Shown: piece by piece, positions 26,211 to 35,226 of the stretch
Position numbering within the stretch: the first letter of the stretch is position 1
How the letters are laid out: each line of letters opens with the position of its first letter
Assembly (NCBI GenBank): GCA_041397865.1
Contig: JAWKVT010000001.1
Location: forward strand, 1,302,001 to 1,366,000
Reading direction: 5' to 3'
Length of the DNA stretch: 64,000 nt
DNA from: TMED27 sp041397865
GTDB lineage: Bacteria; Pseudomonadota; Alphaproteobacteria; Micavibrionales; Micavibrionaceae
Program-made: the position numbers and the translations under genes
Notes under the pieces: generated by a model
The model's input: the letters and a program-made list of their open reading frames with translations, nothing else
Told to the model about the DNA's origin: nothing
The model's database searches: none

Positions 26211-27212
26211 TTAAACAGAAACATCCGGCGCCTCATCACGGCGCTGCTTCAAAAGATTCATCACAACGCTTGTTTGTAACTGCTCCGCGCAATTCAATGT
26301 TTTATAAATTTCCGTCAAATGCGCCTTGACCGTTCTGATCCCTATCCCCTTTTTCCGCGCTATCTCTTGTGCAGAGTTCCCTTCCTCAATCAAACACTCC
26401 AAAACATCAACCTCTCGCAGCGTTAAGCCCGCGAGCAAAGCATCATACGACAAATCATCATAAACAATATCGCGCCCCTCAATAGATTTTAAAGAAAAAG
26501 AATCGGAATGCTCTTTAACAGCATGCACCGCCATTTTATAGCGATTTTCCAACTTTGTTTTTTTAAAAACTTCCGTCATATGAGCTTTCACATTACGCTC
26601 TTTAATGCCGCGCAAATGCGCAATAACTTTATTTTGTTTACCCTCAAACAGTGGCACTACCACATCGGTTTCTTTTGAAGACAGCACCGCACCGTTAAAC
26701 CTAAGTTTTTCATCCGCACGGGCAAAGCCAATACCAACCATACCGGGAACCCCCAAAGCCAAAATTTTTTCAATACGGTCTTTAAGAAAAACCTTATTGT
26801 AAACAGTGCTCAAAACGGCCTTTCCCGCTCTGGGTGTTATGTGCATCCTCTTTGCAATATCCTCTATAAACATCCCCTCTCCCAACGATGTCAAAACCTG
26901 CTGTTCCTCATCACTTAACGTACCGGACAAAGCCTCGCCTTCTACCGCCTCATATTTTAAAGAAACAAACTCCGGATATTTTTTGACAGCCTCCTCCATC
27001 AACGCAGTCCTTGAACGAAGACCTGTTTTTTTATAAAGGCGCGAGAAAAAGCTTCTGACACGATCAGGGCCATCCCCATATTGCCTGATAATCTCCTCAC
27101 GGCCTTTCCCCTCGACCAGCCGCGCAACAATTTCGGATTCTGCGGTTGTAAACTGATAGTCATTCAGTTCCAAACGCCCGCCTGCCTTAAGATTAAATTT
27201 AACCGTAATCAT
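26211..27212 (-). CDS. Protein of four tandem LuxR/GerE-type HTH units
   Basis: 333 residues. Four copies of a ~57-residue LuxR-type helix-turn-helix unit occur at about 21-76, 99-154, 177-233 and 263-322. Each has a T/S-x-x-E start, a hydrophobic helix ending in EG, a recognition-type helix (clearest in units 3 and 4: RNVKAHMTEVFKK and RTVKAHLTEIYKT) and a following N/D-R segment. There is no receiver, PAS or autoinducer domain. Unit 4 is closest to the classic consensus; units 1 and 2 are degenerate. Its first 27 bp are repeated after its stop. It is likely a DNA-binding regulator; the target is unknown. Confidence 0.75.
   Translation of the reverse strand: MITVKFNLKAGGRLELNDYQFTTAESEIVARLVEGKGREEIIRQYGDGPDRVRSFFSRLYKKTGLRSRTALMEEAVKKYPEFVSLKYEAVEGEALSGTLSDEEQQVLTSLGEGMFIEDIAKRMHITPRAGKAVLSTVYNKVFLKDRIEKILALGVPGMVGIGFARADEKLRFNGAVLSSKETDVVVPLFEGKQNKVIAHLRGIKERNVKAHMTEVFKKTKLENRYKMAVHAVKEHSDSFSLKSIEGRDIVYDDLSYDALLAGLTLREVDVLECLIEEGNSAQEIARKKGIGIRTVKAHLTEIYKTLNCAEQLQTSVVMNLLKQRRDEAPDVSV
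27186..27212 (-). repeat. 27-bp repeat copy at the start of the four-HTH gene
   Basis: The partner of 26166-26192, covering codons 1-9 of the gene. Confidence 0.85.
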
Positions 27213-27440
27213 AGTTTATTTTCCCGGCTTCAATAACGAGCACAACAAACCGGCGGCTAACATAACTCTACATTGAACTCTAATCATCATTATTATTTTC
27301 CCTAACTTAAAAAAACTCGCCCACTCTACAAATCTCAAAAATATATGTCAAATAAATTCGCGCGGGATTTTTCTTGATTTGCCCTTCAAAACCTTGTTTT
27401 ATGCCCCTCGCACGTTAATTTTATGAAACAAGGTATAAAA

Positions 27441-28508
27441 ATGGCTCAAACAAACGCAGCACAGGAAACTCCGGTGAACACAACATCTCTGAATGTTTAT
27501 TACGACAAGGATTGTGATCTGGAACTGATAAAATCCAAAAAAGTCGCTATCATCGGCTACGGCTCTCAAGGCCATGCCCATGCGCAAAACATCAAGGACA
27601 GCGGCGTCGAAAACGTCATCATCGGTTTGCGCGATGGTTCGGCTTCTGCTGCAAAAGCCAAGAGCGCGGGCTTCGAAGTGATGAGCCCGGCAGACGCCGC
27701 CGCCGCTGCGGATGTTGTGATGATCCTCGCCCCCGATGAGCATCAAGCCGACCTTTACCGCGACGAACTCGAAGCCAACCTGAAACAAGGCGCAACGCTG
27801 ATGTTCGCCCACGGCCTGAACATCCATTTCGAACTCATCAAACCCCGCGCCGATCTGGACGTCATCATGGTCGCGCCCAAAGGCCCCGGCCACACAGTGC
27901 GCGGCGAATACCAAAAAGGCGGCGGCGTACCCTGCCTGATCGCCGTAGCACAAGATGCCTCCGGCAAAGCCAAAGACCTCGCGCTGTCATACGCCAGCGC
28001 TGTCGGTGGAGGCCGCTCCGGCATCATCGAAACCACGTTTAAGGATGAATGCGAAACCGATCTATTCGGTGAGCAAGCCGTTCTTTGCGGCGGCACTTGC
28101 GAGCTTATCAAGGCCGGATATGAAACACTGGTCGAAGCGGGCTACCCGCCGGAAATGGCCTATTTCGAATGCCTGCACGAACTCAAACTCATCGTCGACC
28201 TGCTCTATGAAGGCGGCATGGCCAACATGCGCTACTCCATCTCCAACACCGCAGAATTCGGCGATTATGTTTCCGGCCCGCGCGTTATTACAAGCGAAAC
28301 CAAGGCCGAGATGAAACGCATCCTTGAAGACATCCAGTCCGGCAAATTCGTGCAGGACTTTATGGGCGGCAACAAAGAAGGCCTCTCCAAACTCGTTGAA
28401 ATCCGCGAGCGCGAAGCCAAGCACCCGATCGAGGAAACCGGGGCCAAGCTCCGCGCCATGATGCCATGGATCGGCAAAAACAAACTCGTTGATAAAGAGA
28501 AAAACTAG
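27441..28508 (+). CDS. ilvC: Ketol-acid reductoisomerase
   Basis: About 355 residues, class I length. The NADPH-binding motif is IIGYGSQGHAHAQN and the substrate/metal region is KGPGHTVRGEYQKGGGVPCL; the knotted C-terminal domain has the Mg ligands (FKDECETDLFGEQ) and the late ECLHELKLIVDL. It isomerises and reduces acetolactate to the dihydroxy acid. An upstream ATG at 27423 is in frame, but AAGGT at 27430-27434 stands the right distance from ATG 27441, so I start there. It lies ~8.5 kb from ilvH. Confidence 0.95.
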   Translation: MAQTNAAQETPVNTTSLNVYYDKDCDLELIKSKKVAIIGYGSQGHAHAQNIKDSGVENVIIGLRDGSASAAKAKSAGFEVMSPADAAAAADVVMILAPDEHQADLYRDELEANLKQGATLMFAHGLNIHFELIKPRADLDVIMVAPKGPGHTVRGEYQKGGGVPCLIAVAQDASGKAKDLALSYASAVGGGRSGIIETTFKDECETDLFGEQAVLCGGTCELIKAGYETLVEAGYPPEMAYFECLHELKLIVDLLYEGGMANMRYSISNTAEFGDYVSGPRVITSETKAEMKRILEDIQSGKFVQDFMGGNKEGLSKLVEIREREAKHPIEETGAKLRAMMPWIGKNKLVDKEKN

Positions 28509-28535
28509 GATATCACAGAAACAAAACTTTACTTT

Positions 28536-28570
28536 AAAGGCTGCGATATCCCCCATCGCAGCCTTTTTTA
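28536..28570 (+). terminator. Rho-independent terminator of ilvC
   Basis: A 12-bp perfect stem AAAGGCTGCGAT / ATCGCAGCCTTT with a 7-nt loop, followed by a T run, 28 bp after the ilvC stop. Confidence 0.92.
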
Positions 28571-28580
28571 ATACGCGGCC

Positions 28581-29477
28581 ATGAAAACAAAACAGCAGGA
28601 AAACACACAAGACCACATCGCCAAAGGCATCGCCTATGGCATCGCGGCGTTTTTTACGCTGGCCATCATGGCTGCTTTTGTAAAACTTCTTGGCGAAAAA
28701 TTCACAGTCATTGAAATCGCATTTTACCGCAATCTTCTGCCAATGCTGGCTTTTAGCGGATATTTCATAGCCGCAGGTAAAGCCCGTTTGTTTAAAAGCA
28801 CAAAACCCAAAGCTCTGTTTTTCCGGGTTGTCATCGGCACTTTTGCCCTGCTCCTGACGTTCGGGGCCATGGACGCCCTGCCGCTGGCCAACGCCACCGT
28901 GTTGTTTTTCACTTCCGCCCTGCTGGTCCCCCTGCTCTCTGTGTTTTTTCTCAACGATACAATCGGCATCCACCGGATAATCGCCACGCTGATAGGGTTT
29001 ATAGGCGTAGTGATATGTATCCAGCCCGGCGGGTCAGGCTTTGCGCCCATCGGCATTGCCATGGGACTTGGCGCAGCCATAGGACACGCCATCATCCAGA
29101 TTTTTCTGCGTTACCTGAAAAGCGAAAACGCCGCCACCATCACATTCTATTTCCTGCTGGGCGGCACGTTGATTCCCGCGCTTATTCTGCCCTTCCTCTC
29201 ACCGGCCATGCCAATTTTATCAGACCTCCCCTATATTCTGGGCGTGAGCATAACAGGCGGTCTGGCACAATTATTTCTGGCCAATGCCTTCCGCAACGCC
29301 CCGGCAAGCGTGATTTCGCCATTCAACTACACCGGCTTGATATGGACAAGCGGCCTCGACATCCTGATCTGGCATATCATACCGGGCTGGCCGGTCTTTA
29401 TCGGCGGTGCCATCATCATCGGGTCAGGCCTTTACATTATTTACAGAGAGCATAAACATGCCAAACGCCAAGCCTAA
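28581..29477 (+). CDS. EamA/DMT-family transporter
   Basis: 298 residues with ten transmembrane helices in two EamA repeats (TLAIMAAFVKLLGEKFTVIEIAFYRN in the first; the second begins near PIGIAMGLGAAIGHA). It overlaps the next gene by 20 bp, and the two proteins are similar in length and sequence. They are tandem paralogues that could work as separate or heteromeric exporters. Confidence 0.82.
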   Translation: MKTKQQENTQDHIAKGIAYGIAAFFTLAIMAAFVKLLGEKFTVIEIAFYRNLLPMLAFSGYFIAAGKARLFKSTKPKALFFRVVIGTFALLLTFGAMDALPLANATVLFFTSALLVPLLSVFFLNDTIGIHRIIATLIGFIGVVICIQPGGSGFAPIGIAMGLGAAIGHAIIQIFLRYLKSENAATITFYFLLGGTLIPALILPFLSPAMPILSDLPYILGVSITGGLAQLFLANAFRNAPASVISPFNYTGLIWTSGLDILIWHIIPGWPVFIGGAIIIGSGLYIIYREHKHAKRQA

Positions 29478-30378
29478 AGATCATCTCTGGCCCGCCATCG
29501 CTTTTGCCTGCATAAACGCTTTAATGCTGGCGGGGATGGGCCTGTTCGCCAAATTACTGGGACAGTATTTCGGCTTTATAGAAGTCACATTCTTTCGCAA
29601 CATCTTTTCCTTGGCAGTCCTTTTTCTCTGGCTGGTTTTTACACATAAACTCTTCCTGTTAAAAACCGAAAGACCATGGGCGCATATATTCCGCAGCGTG
29701 GTCGGTACATTGGGAATCGCATCAGGCATGCTGGCCGTCTCAATCCTCCCCCTCGCCGAAGCCACTATCTTGCTGTTCACATCGCCTTTATGGACGCTTC
29801 TTCTGGCATGGATATTTCTTAAGGAACATATCGGCCCTTACCGCATCAGCGCCATTATCCTGGGTTTTATCGGCATCATCATCCTTGCCAATCCCTTTGA
29901 CGGTCATATAGGCCTACCCCTCTTAGGCCTTGCTGCGGGCCTCTTCTGGGGATTTATTTCCGGCGCAGTGGATACGATTTTGCGCTGGATGGGATCAACC
30001 GAAAAATCCGCCACCACAACATTTTACTTCATGCTCATCGGTTCAATCCTATGCGGCCTGCACTGGCCATTCGCAGAAATTCAGGACAATAGCTTCTCGA
30101 CGCCTGCCCTGTGGATTATGTGCGGATTGGGGTTTACAGGATTGCTGGCACAACTCTCCAAGAGCCAAAGCTTCCGCCTCGGCGAAGCATCAATCATCGC
30201 TCCCGTCATGTATACGATGATTATCTGGTCCGTGCTGTTCGATTATTTATTCTGGAATAAAGTGCCGACATGGAACATTATGGCGGGCGCAGCGATCATC
30301 ATCTGCGCCAATTTCATTATTCTTTACCGCGAGCGCCAAAAAGAACGCTCAAACTTAAAGAATGCGGCCTCTCACTGA
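29458..30378 (+). CDS. EamA/DMT-family transporter (tandem paralogue)
   Basis: 306 residues starting at ATG 29458 inside the end of the preceding gene. It has ten hydrophobic helices, with the first EamA repeat at MLAGMGLFAKLLGQYFGFIEVTFFRN, closely mirroring the upstream protein. It ends 7 bp inside the convergent gene at 30372. The substrate is unknown. Confidence 0.82.
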   Translation: MPNAKPKDHLWPAIAFACINALMLAGMGLFAKLLGQYFGFIEVTFFRNIFSLAVLFLWLVFTHKLFLLKTERPWAHIFRSVVGTLGIASGMLAVSILPLAEATILLFTSPLWTLLLAWIFLKEHIGPYRISAIILGFIGIIILANPFDGHIGLPLLGLAAGLFWGFISGAVDTILRWMGSTEKSATTTFYFMLIGSILCGLHWPFAEIQDNSFSTPALWIMCGLGFTGLLAQLSKSQSFRLGEASIIAPVMYTMIIWSVLFDYLFWNKVPTWNIMAGAAIIICANFIILYRERQKERSNLKNAASH

Positions 30379-30863
30379 AGCTGCAACCCTTGCGCATTAA
30401 ACACCCCGATAGGCGCATCATCTTCATGAAAATGAACCATAATCACACCGGGTTTTGAGAACTTTGTAACCCCAAAAACCTCATCCATAAACGCCACCAC
30501 GCGGCGTTTATCCTGCGCGCCGAGTTCAATAAACCCCTGTCCCACTTCCAGAACCGGAACATCATCGTCAAAATACTGATCCACGATAATTCCTGCATCG
30601 TAAAATCCATTCACAACACGCACCACGCTCCCGCCGCGCGCATCAATCCAGTCCTGCGGCTCCCACTCATCATCAGCCCAGCGGCTGTTATGCGGCAGCT
30701 TCGCCTCCTCCAGATGCGGACGTACAAAATCACTATGTGGCGGCCCCCAAAAATCTTTCTTTATGTTTCCCCATAACATGCTCAAATCGCTCGCCGCCGC
30801 AAAACCGGAAAACCCGGCGACAAGCAAAACCATAAACACTTGAAATATCATAAATTTACGCAT
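30372..30863 (-). CDS. Secreted hypothetical protein
   Basis: About 163 residues with a Sec signal peptide (MRKFMIFQVFMVLLVAGFSG, cleavage near AAAS). The mature part is unrecognised and Trp/Asp-rich (WADDEWEPQDWIDARGG), ending FHEDDAPIGVFNAQG. A good Shine-Dalgarno (AGGAGAG) precedes the chosen ATG; the upstream in-frame ATG would add only two residues. Confidence 0.65.
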   Translation of the reverse strand: MRKFMIFQVFMVLLVAGFSGFAAASDLSMLWGNIKKDFWGPPHSDFVRPHLEEAKLPHNSRWADDEWEPQDWIDARGGSVVRVVNGFYDAGIIVDQYFDDDVPVLEVGQGFIELGAQDKRRVVAFMDEVFGVTKFSKPGVIMVHFHEDDAPIGVFNAQGLQLQ

Positions 30864-30924
30864 AACCACTCTCTCCTTTTAATCTCAAGAAGATTTTAAC
30901 AGTTTTTATGTTACAATTCTAGAT

Positions 30925-31338
30925 ATGATTGGCGCAATTAACATCGCACTCACAGGATTGGCATCGGCAGGAAAACAGCTCGCCGCAAGCGCCTCCAACA
31001 TCGCCAATTTACAAACTGTTGGATCGTTGGAAGAAGGCGAGCAAGCGCCCTACACACCCCTGCGCACGCAGCAAACCGCCATAACCGACGGAAACGGCAA
31101 CGCTCAGGGCGTCGCCACAACATTCGCCCCGCGCGACAACCCGTTTGTCCCCGCATTCGACCCCGATTCCCCGTTTGCCGATGAAAACGGAATCATCGGC
31201 GTGCCAAATATCAACCTGGCCGAAGAAGCCGTAAATCTGAATCTGGCGGAAATCCAATACAAAGCAAACATAAAAACTATAGAAACAGCGTCCGAGCTTA
31301 GCGACGAACTTTTCCGTATCTTTGATGACAAAGTCTAA
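30925..31338 (+). CDS. Flagellar basal-body rod protein (FlgC-like)
   Basis: 137 residues. The N-terminal helix with SASNIANLQT matches the rod/hook family motif (xxNIANxxT), and the C-terminal helix (NLAEEAVNLNLAEIQYKANIKTIETASELSDELFRI) matches the matching C-terminal coiled-coil segment. FlgC forms the proximal rod. It is isolated from other flagellar genes and the middle part is divergent, so it may be a FlgC paralogue. Confidence 0.68.
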   Translation: MIGAINIALTGLASAGKQLAASASNIANLQTVGSLEEGEQAPYTPLRTQQTAITDGNGNAQGVATTFAPRDNPFVPAFDPDSPFADENGIIGVPNINLAEEAVNLNLAEIQYKANIKTIETASELSDELFRIFDDKV

Positions 31339-31363
31339 GACATCCTGAAAATTGTTACACTGT

Positions 31364-31393
31364 ATGCTTTCCCCGCTTTCGCGGGGAAAGCAT
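31364..31393. terminator. Strong hairpin after the FlgC-like gene
   Basis: A 13-bp perfect stem ATGCTTTCCCCGC / GCGGGGAAAGCAT with a TTTC loop, 25 bp after the stop. There is no long T run, so termination efficiency is uncertain. Confidence 0.65.
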
Positions 31394-31452
31394 AACGGTT
31401 GAAATAAAAGTATCTCCTTGTCGGCTAACAAACTTTATTCAATACTAATTGC

Positions 31453-32295
31453 ATGAAATTCGTGTATTTCGGTTATGATTTTATGCTGCCCTCCATCAAA
31501 CGTTTGATGGATGAGGGTCATGAACTGATCGGTATTTTCACGTTCGATTGCGACAATATGTTCAATTTCAACACCGAATGTCAGACCTTGGCACAAGAAA
31601 AAGGCCTGCCCTTCATTCTCTCCCCCGTTGAAGACTTCCACATCACAAGCTTTCTTGCTCAAGGTGCGCAGTTGTTTCTCGCCGCAGGCTACCCGCATAA
31701 ACTCCCCCCCGTCGATGAAAAACAAGCCTACGCTGTAAATGTTCACCCAACATATCTGCCCAAAGCGCGCGGCCTTATGCCTATCCCGCGTATCATCATG
31801 GAACATATGGACAACGCCGCAGGCTTCACCGCCCATAAAATGACACAGAAATTCGATGCCGGAGACATACTGCTTCAGAAAAAATTCAGCCTCAGCCCAA
31901 ATGAAACCGTTGAAACATACTGCGCAAAAATCGCCATGCGCGCCCCCGATATGTTGGCCGAACTCGTCGGCAAACTGCCCATACTCTGGAAAAAAGCAGC
32001 GCCCCAAAATAAAAAGGAAGCCACATATTTAACGCCGCCCACAGATGAACAGCGCGTTTTCGACTGGAATAAAACAGTGCAGGAAATAGACGCTGTTGGC
32101 CGCGCTTTTGGCCGTTTCGGCAGCCTCGCACGTTTCGATAATCAGCTCTGGGTGGTTTACGATTATACAATCTGGGAGGAAACGCACGACTTCACCCCGG
32201 GAGTGATAACCGCCAGCCTCAGCCGTGAAACCACAATCGCCGCCAAAAACGGTTTTGTCTGTCTAAAGGAATTCCAGCCGGCTAACGCCCAATAA
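31453..32295 (+). CDS. Formyltransferase family protein
   Basis: 280 residues. The N-terminal Rossmann-like domain carries the formyltransferase signature NVHPTYLPKARG and the catalytic Asp in FDAGDILL, as in methionyl-tRNA or sugar-nucleotide formyltransferases. The C-terminal ~70 residues look like the small OB-type domain (TPPTDEQRVFDWNKTVQEID). The length is shorter than Fmt (~310), so a formyltransferase acting on a nucleotide sugar is possible. It is the last clearly chromosomal gene before the island. Confidence 0.78.
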   Translation: MKFVYFGYDFMLPSIKRLMDEGHELIGIFTFDCDNMFNFNTECQTLAQEKGLPFILSPVEDFHITSFLAQGAQLFLAAGYPHKLPPVDEKQAYAVNVHPTYLPKARGLMPIPRIIMEHMDNAAGFTAHKMTQKFDAGDILLQKKFSLSPNETVETYCAKIAMRAPDMLAELVGKLPILWKKAAPQNKKEATYLTPPTDEQRVFDWNKTVQEIDAVGRAFGRFGSLARFDNQLWVVYDYTIWEETHDFTPGVITASLSRETTIAAKNGFVCLKEFQPANAQ

Positions 32296-32414
32296 TGGTG
32301 CCCGGTGATAGAGAGATTTTGAACTCTCTGTTTGAGGAATTAGCAGACTGGGAAGCGCAACTCAAGCCTTTAGAACAAGAATTGAATGATGGATTGGGAG
32401 GGCCGGAGTTATGA
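32295..32414 (+). CDS. Small hypothetical protein before mobC
   Basis: 39 codons from ATG 32295 to TGA 32412-32414, overlapping the formyltransferase stop by 1 bp and mobC by 4 bp (ATGA). The acidic helical sequence (SLFEELADWEAQLKPLEQEL) is plausible as a small relaxosome-linked peptide, but the 5' part also resembles a tRNA end, so it may be a truncated frame created at the island border. Confidence 0.4.
   Translation: MVPGDREILNSLFEELADWEAQLKPLEQELNDGLGGPEL
32296..32345 (-). other. tRNA-3'-end-like sequence at the left island border
   Basis: The sequence starts TGGTGCC, then has GATTTTGAAC and GAATTA at spacings like the two tRNA-Thr 3' fragments at 48508 and 55267. On the minus strand it would be a degenerate T-arm plus acceptor ending CCA. 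It marks the sharp change from core to mobile genes. It is not a functional tRNA. Confidence 0.35.
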
Positions 32415-32803
32415 GCTGGCCTTCTAAGAAATCCCATCGTGTGACCATTCGTTTTAAGGATGAGGAATATCGGTGTCTTGAGCGGGATCGGGGTTCGTTG
32501 TCGTTGAGTGATTATATCCGGCACAGGGTGTTGGGGGATATGGCGGTGTTTCGTAAGCGGCACTATACGAAAAAGCAGCGCCGCCCGGATATGGATGCGC
32601 AGATGATTGCCAAGCTGCTTGGCACGTTCGGGCAGTCTGAACTAGCGACGAGTATGCTGGCGCTTGCGCTGGCGGCGCAGATGGGTGATCTGAATGTGTC
32701 GCCTGAGGTTTCAGGCAAGCTGGAGCGGGCCTGTGATGATATTCACGACATGCGCAATGCTTTGATTTTGGCTCTGAATGTCAAACCGGAGCATGGGTCA
32801 TGA
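32411..32803 (+). CDS. MobC-like relaxosome accessory protein
   Basis: 130 residues. The N-terminal basic ribbon-helix-helix-like part (HRVTIRFKDEEYRCLERDRGSLSLSDYIRHRVLG) is typical of MobC proteins that bind oriT and help the relaxase. It overlaps the relaxase start by 4 bp (ATGA), as expected for a mob operon. GC-richer codon use with G at third positions differs from the core genes to the left. Confidence 0.75.
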   Translation: MSWPSKKSHRVTIRFKDEEYRCLERDRGSLSLSDYIRHRVLGDMAVFRKRHYTKKQRRPDMDAQMIAKLLGTFGQSELATSMLALALAAQMGDLNVSPEVSGKLERACDDIHDMRNALILALNVKPEHGS

Positions 32804-34110
32804 TTCTGGTTGGCAATCAGCGCGGCGGGGCCAAGGATTTAGCGCTTCATCTCATGAAAGATGAGAATGAACGTGTTGAGCTGCATGAGCTTCGCGGGTT
32901 TATGTCCGATGATCTTATGGGGGCTTTGAATGAAATTTACGCGATCAGTCAGGCTACGCGGTGTAGGCAATTTCTGTATTCACTGTCTCTTAACCCGCCG
33001 CCGGATGCAGACGTTACTATAGAAGATTTTGAAAACGCGATTACCCGCGCTCAGGATAAGCTTGGCCTGTCTGGTCAGTCTCGCGCTATTGTGTTTCATG
33101 AAAAGAATGGCCGCCGTCATGCGCATTGTGTCTGGAGCCGCATTGATATTCAGGAGATGAAAGCGGTGCAGATGTCATTTGATCATAAGAAACTCAATGC
33201 GCTGTCGCGGGAGCTTTTTATTGAGCATGGCTGGAAAATGCCGCGCGGGCTGGCCAATAGCGAAGAACGCGATCCGCGTAATTTTACGCTGGCAGAATGG
33301 CAACAGGCACGGCGCGCTGATAAAGACCCCAAACAGGCTAAAATGGATTTTCAGGATGCGTGGGCTATGTCGAATTCTAAAACGGCTTTTTCCCATGCTT
33401 TGCAGGACCGTGGATATAGGCTGGCGCGTGGGGATCGTCGGGGGTTTGTGGCTGTTGATTATCAGGGGGAAGTTTATCCGATTTCCCGTTGGGCGGGTGT
33501 GAAGCCCAAACAGATTGAGGAACGATTGGGCGGTTTGGATAAGCTGCCCAGCGTGGCCGATACACGAGCCATGATTGCAAAAGAGATGCTGGCTAAAATG
33601 GACGGCTTTCAGCATGAAACCGCTGTAGCGCAACGCCAAAAGGAACGTGAGGCTGAGGAGCAGCGCAAGAAACTAGAGGTGCAGCAGCAAGCCGAAAAGC
33701 AAGAACAGGCAGCCGACCTCAAAGCTCGTCAGGAGCAGGAAAATCGCCTGCGCCAAGCGCGCTTGCGGCGGGGATTGTTGGGATTGCTGGACCGGATTAC
33801 TGGTAAACGCAAACGGACCTTGCAGGATAATGAACAGGAACGGCAACAAGCCCTGCTGCGTGATAAGCAGGAAAAAGCCGATTTACTGGCGAAGCAACAA
33901 GAAGCGCAAAATCAGCTCATGCAAAAGCGGCTTGAGAAGAAAAAGGAATTTGAGGTGCAGGCGCAGGACCTCAAAGCCGATTCTGAATATTTCCGGCAGA
34001 TGAAAGAGCCGGATTTTGAAACCCGTAAAAAGGAATTCATGAAAAAGAGAAAGGCCCAGAAACAAACGCAGAACCGCATTCGCGGCCCTGCGCGGGGCAT
34101 GGAGCTATAA
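32800..34110 (+). CDS. Relaxase (MobA/VirD2-like mobilization nuclease)
   Basis: 436 residues. The N-terminal relaxase domain has the three-His metal motif RRHAHCVWSRID and an upstream AIVFHEKNG. The C-terminal ~180 residues are a Gln/Glu/Lys-rich coiled coil. It nicks oriT and pilots the strand through a conjugation channel. No type IV secretion genes are in the window, so the element is mobilizable rather than self-transmissible as far as can be seen. The nucleophile Tyr probably lies in the first 50 residues (EIYAIS or FLYSLS). Confidence 0.82.
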   Translation: MILVGNQRGGAKDLALHLMKDENERVELHELRGFMSDDLMGALNEIYAISQATRCRQFLYSLSLNPPPDADVTIEDFENAITRAQDKLGLSGQSRAIVFHEKNGRRHAHCVWSRIDIQEMKAVQMSFDHKKLNALSRELFIEHGWKMPRGLANSEERDPRNFTLAEWQQARRADKDPKQAKMDFQDAWAMSNSKTAFSHALQDRGYRLARGDRRGFVAVDYQGEVYPISRWAGVKPKQIEERLGGLDKLPSVADTRAMIAKEMLAKMDGFQHETAVAQRQKEREAEEQRKKLEVQQQAEKQEQAADLKARQEQENRLRQARLRRGLLGLLDRITGKRKRTLQDNEQERQQALLRDKQEKADLLAKQQEAQNQLMQKRLEKKKEFEVQAQDLKADSEYFRQMKEPDFETRKKEFMKKRKAQKQTQNRIRGPARGMEL

Positions 34111-34611
34111 GCACCGATATATTATAGCTGCGCCGTTAATAACGGTTTCGCTGTAATCCATAGACAAATCACGGGCGATGGCGTCATAGTCGATATAGGG
34201 TTGCAGATGCTCGGGAATTTCGCCGTACAGACCTTCTTCGACAAATTGTTCGGCCAATTCGCGCATGGAGTCAACTTCATAGATATCAATATCAAAATCT
34301 GATGGATCATCCTCTGTCAGGTTAAAATCGTATCCACATTCGCCTGCAAAAATAATCAGAATATGCTTTTCCCATTCCTCCCACTGCTTAATTTTGTCGA
34401 TAAACAGGTGAATATTGCCTTGGTGAACATCAAGGGTGTTAAAGAGTTTTGCGTCTATAGACTCGCCGTCGATGAACTGGATTTCAAATTCTTCGACCTG
34501 CCCGCCAAAATCATTTTTGCAGGCGGCGTATTCTTTGTCGTATTCCCGCATATCTTCAAAATAAAACCCTGTGGTCGAAATATCGTAAGGTTGGGCGTAA
34601 AACTGTGTCAT
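34105..34611 (-). CDS. ardA: Antirestriction protein ArdA
   Basis: About 168 residues, highly acidic, the usual length for ArdA. FYAQPYDISTTGFYFEDMREY opens domain 1 and GYDFNLTEDDPSDFDIDIYEVDSMRELAEQFVEEG the acidic middle. ArdA mimics B-DNA and blocks type I restriction enzymes during conjugative entry. The start at ATG 34611 is supported by AAGGAGAAAG 6 bp upstream. It converges on the relaxase gene with a 6-bp overlap. Confidence 0.85.
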   Translation of the reverse strand: MTQFYAQPYDISTTGFYFEDMREYDKEYAACKNDFGGQVEEFEIQFIDGESIDAKLFNTLDVHQGNIHLFIDKIKQWEEWEKHILIIFAGECGYDFNLTEDDPSDFDIDIYEVDSMRELAEQFVEEGLYGEIPEHLQPYIDYDAIARDLSMDYSETVINGAAIIYRCL

Positions 34612-34832
34612 TTTCTTTCTCCTTCTTGGAAGTGGGTTCGCATGAACCCTTGGCCTTCGCCGAGAACGGGGTGTGCAAACGGAATGAAAAATCGACAAGG
34701 TTGGTGCGGGCGCACAAAGCCCATGGCTGCGGAGCCACGGCCTTGTCTATTTTTTATGAAGTGCGCTGAGGGCGCGTAGCCCTAAGCAAAAGTGGCTTGC
34801 TAAGATTCAGTTATTTTGTTAACTGTGGCTGC
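34612..34832. other. Divergent intergenic region between ardA and the metal-uptake cluster
   Basis: About 220 bp without a gene. It contains several short hairpins (for example GGCTGCGGAGCC within CCATGGCTGCGGAGCCACGG near 34722-34741, and GGGCGCGTAGCCC). These may form the ardA leader, as ardA genes are often expressed from structured ssDNA promoters during transfer; that last point is inference. Confidence 0.35.
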
Positions 34833-35180
34833 ATGTTTTCAAGAAAATGTATTTCACTGTGGGTCTTAATCGCTCTGGTTTTCGCACAAGTCGCGATAAC
34901 CCATCACAGTGCCATTCACCCAGAGCATGGCTTTGAAAGCGCAGAAATACATCATTCCTTTTCCGACCCTGAACACGACGACGAACCCCCGTCCCAAACG
35001 CATCAATGTCCCGAATGTTTATTGGCGAAGTCCATACAAGCCGCGTTTCACACGGATAACATTGTAAATATTGATTTTGTTTTATACAAAAAAACATTTC
35101 CAGAACCGGAAATACTTAGTTTTTCCCAAACCACAACAAGCGCATACAATCCCCGCGCACCGCCCATCCTTCTTATCTAA
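34833..35180 (+). CDS. Small periplasmic His/Cys-rich protein
   Basis: About 115 residues with a signal peptide (CISLWVLIALVFAQVAIT) and a His-rich mature region (THHSAIHPEHGF, IHHSFSDPEHDDEPPSQTHQCPECLLAK). The CPEC motif and the many His suggest metal binding. It heads a cluster with a porin, a ZnuA-like binding protein and a permease, so a role in zinc or related metal uptake is likely by context. Confidence 0.65.
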   Translation: MFSRKCISLWVLIALVFAQVAITHHSAIHPEHGFESAEIHHSFSDPEHDDEPPSQTHQCPECLLAKSIQAAFHTDNIVNIDFVLYKKTFPEPEILSFSQTTTSAYNPRAPPILLI

Positions 35181-35226
35181 ACCACAAAACTTTTATTCAA
35201 AACTTTAGATAAGAAAGGGCATACCC

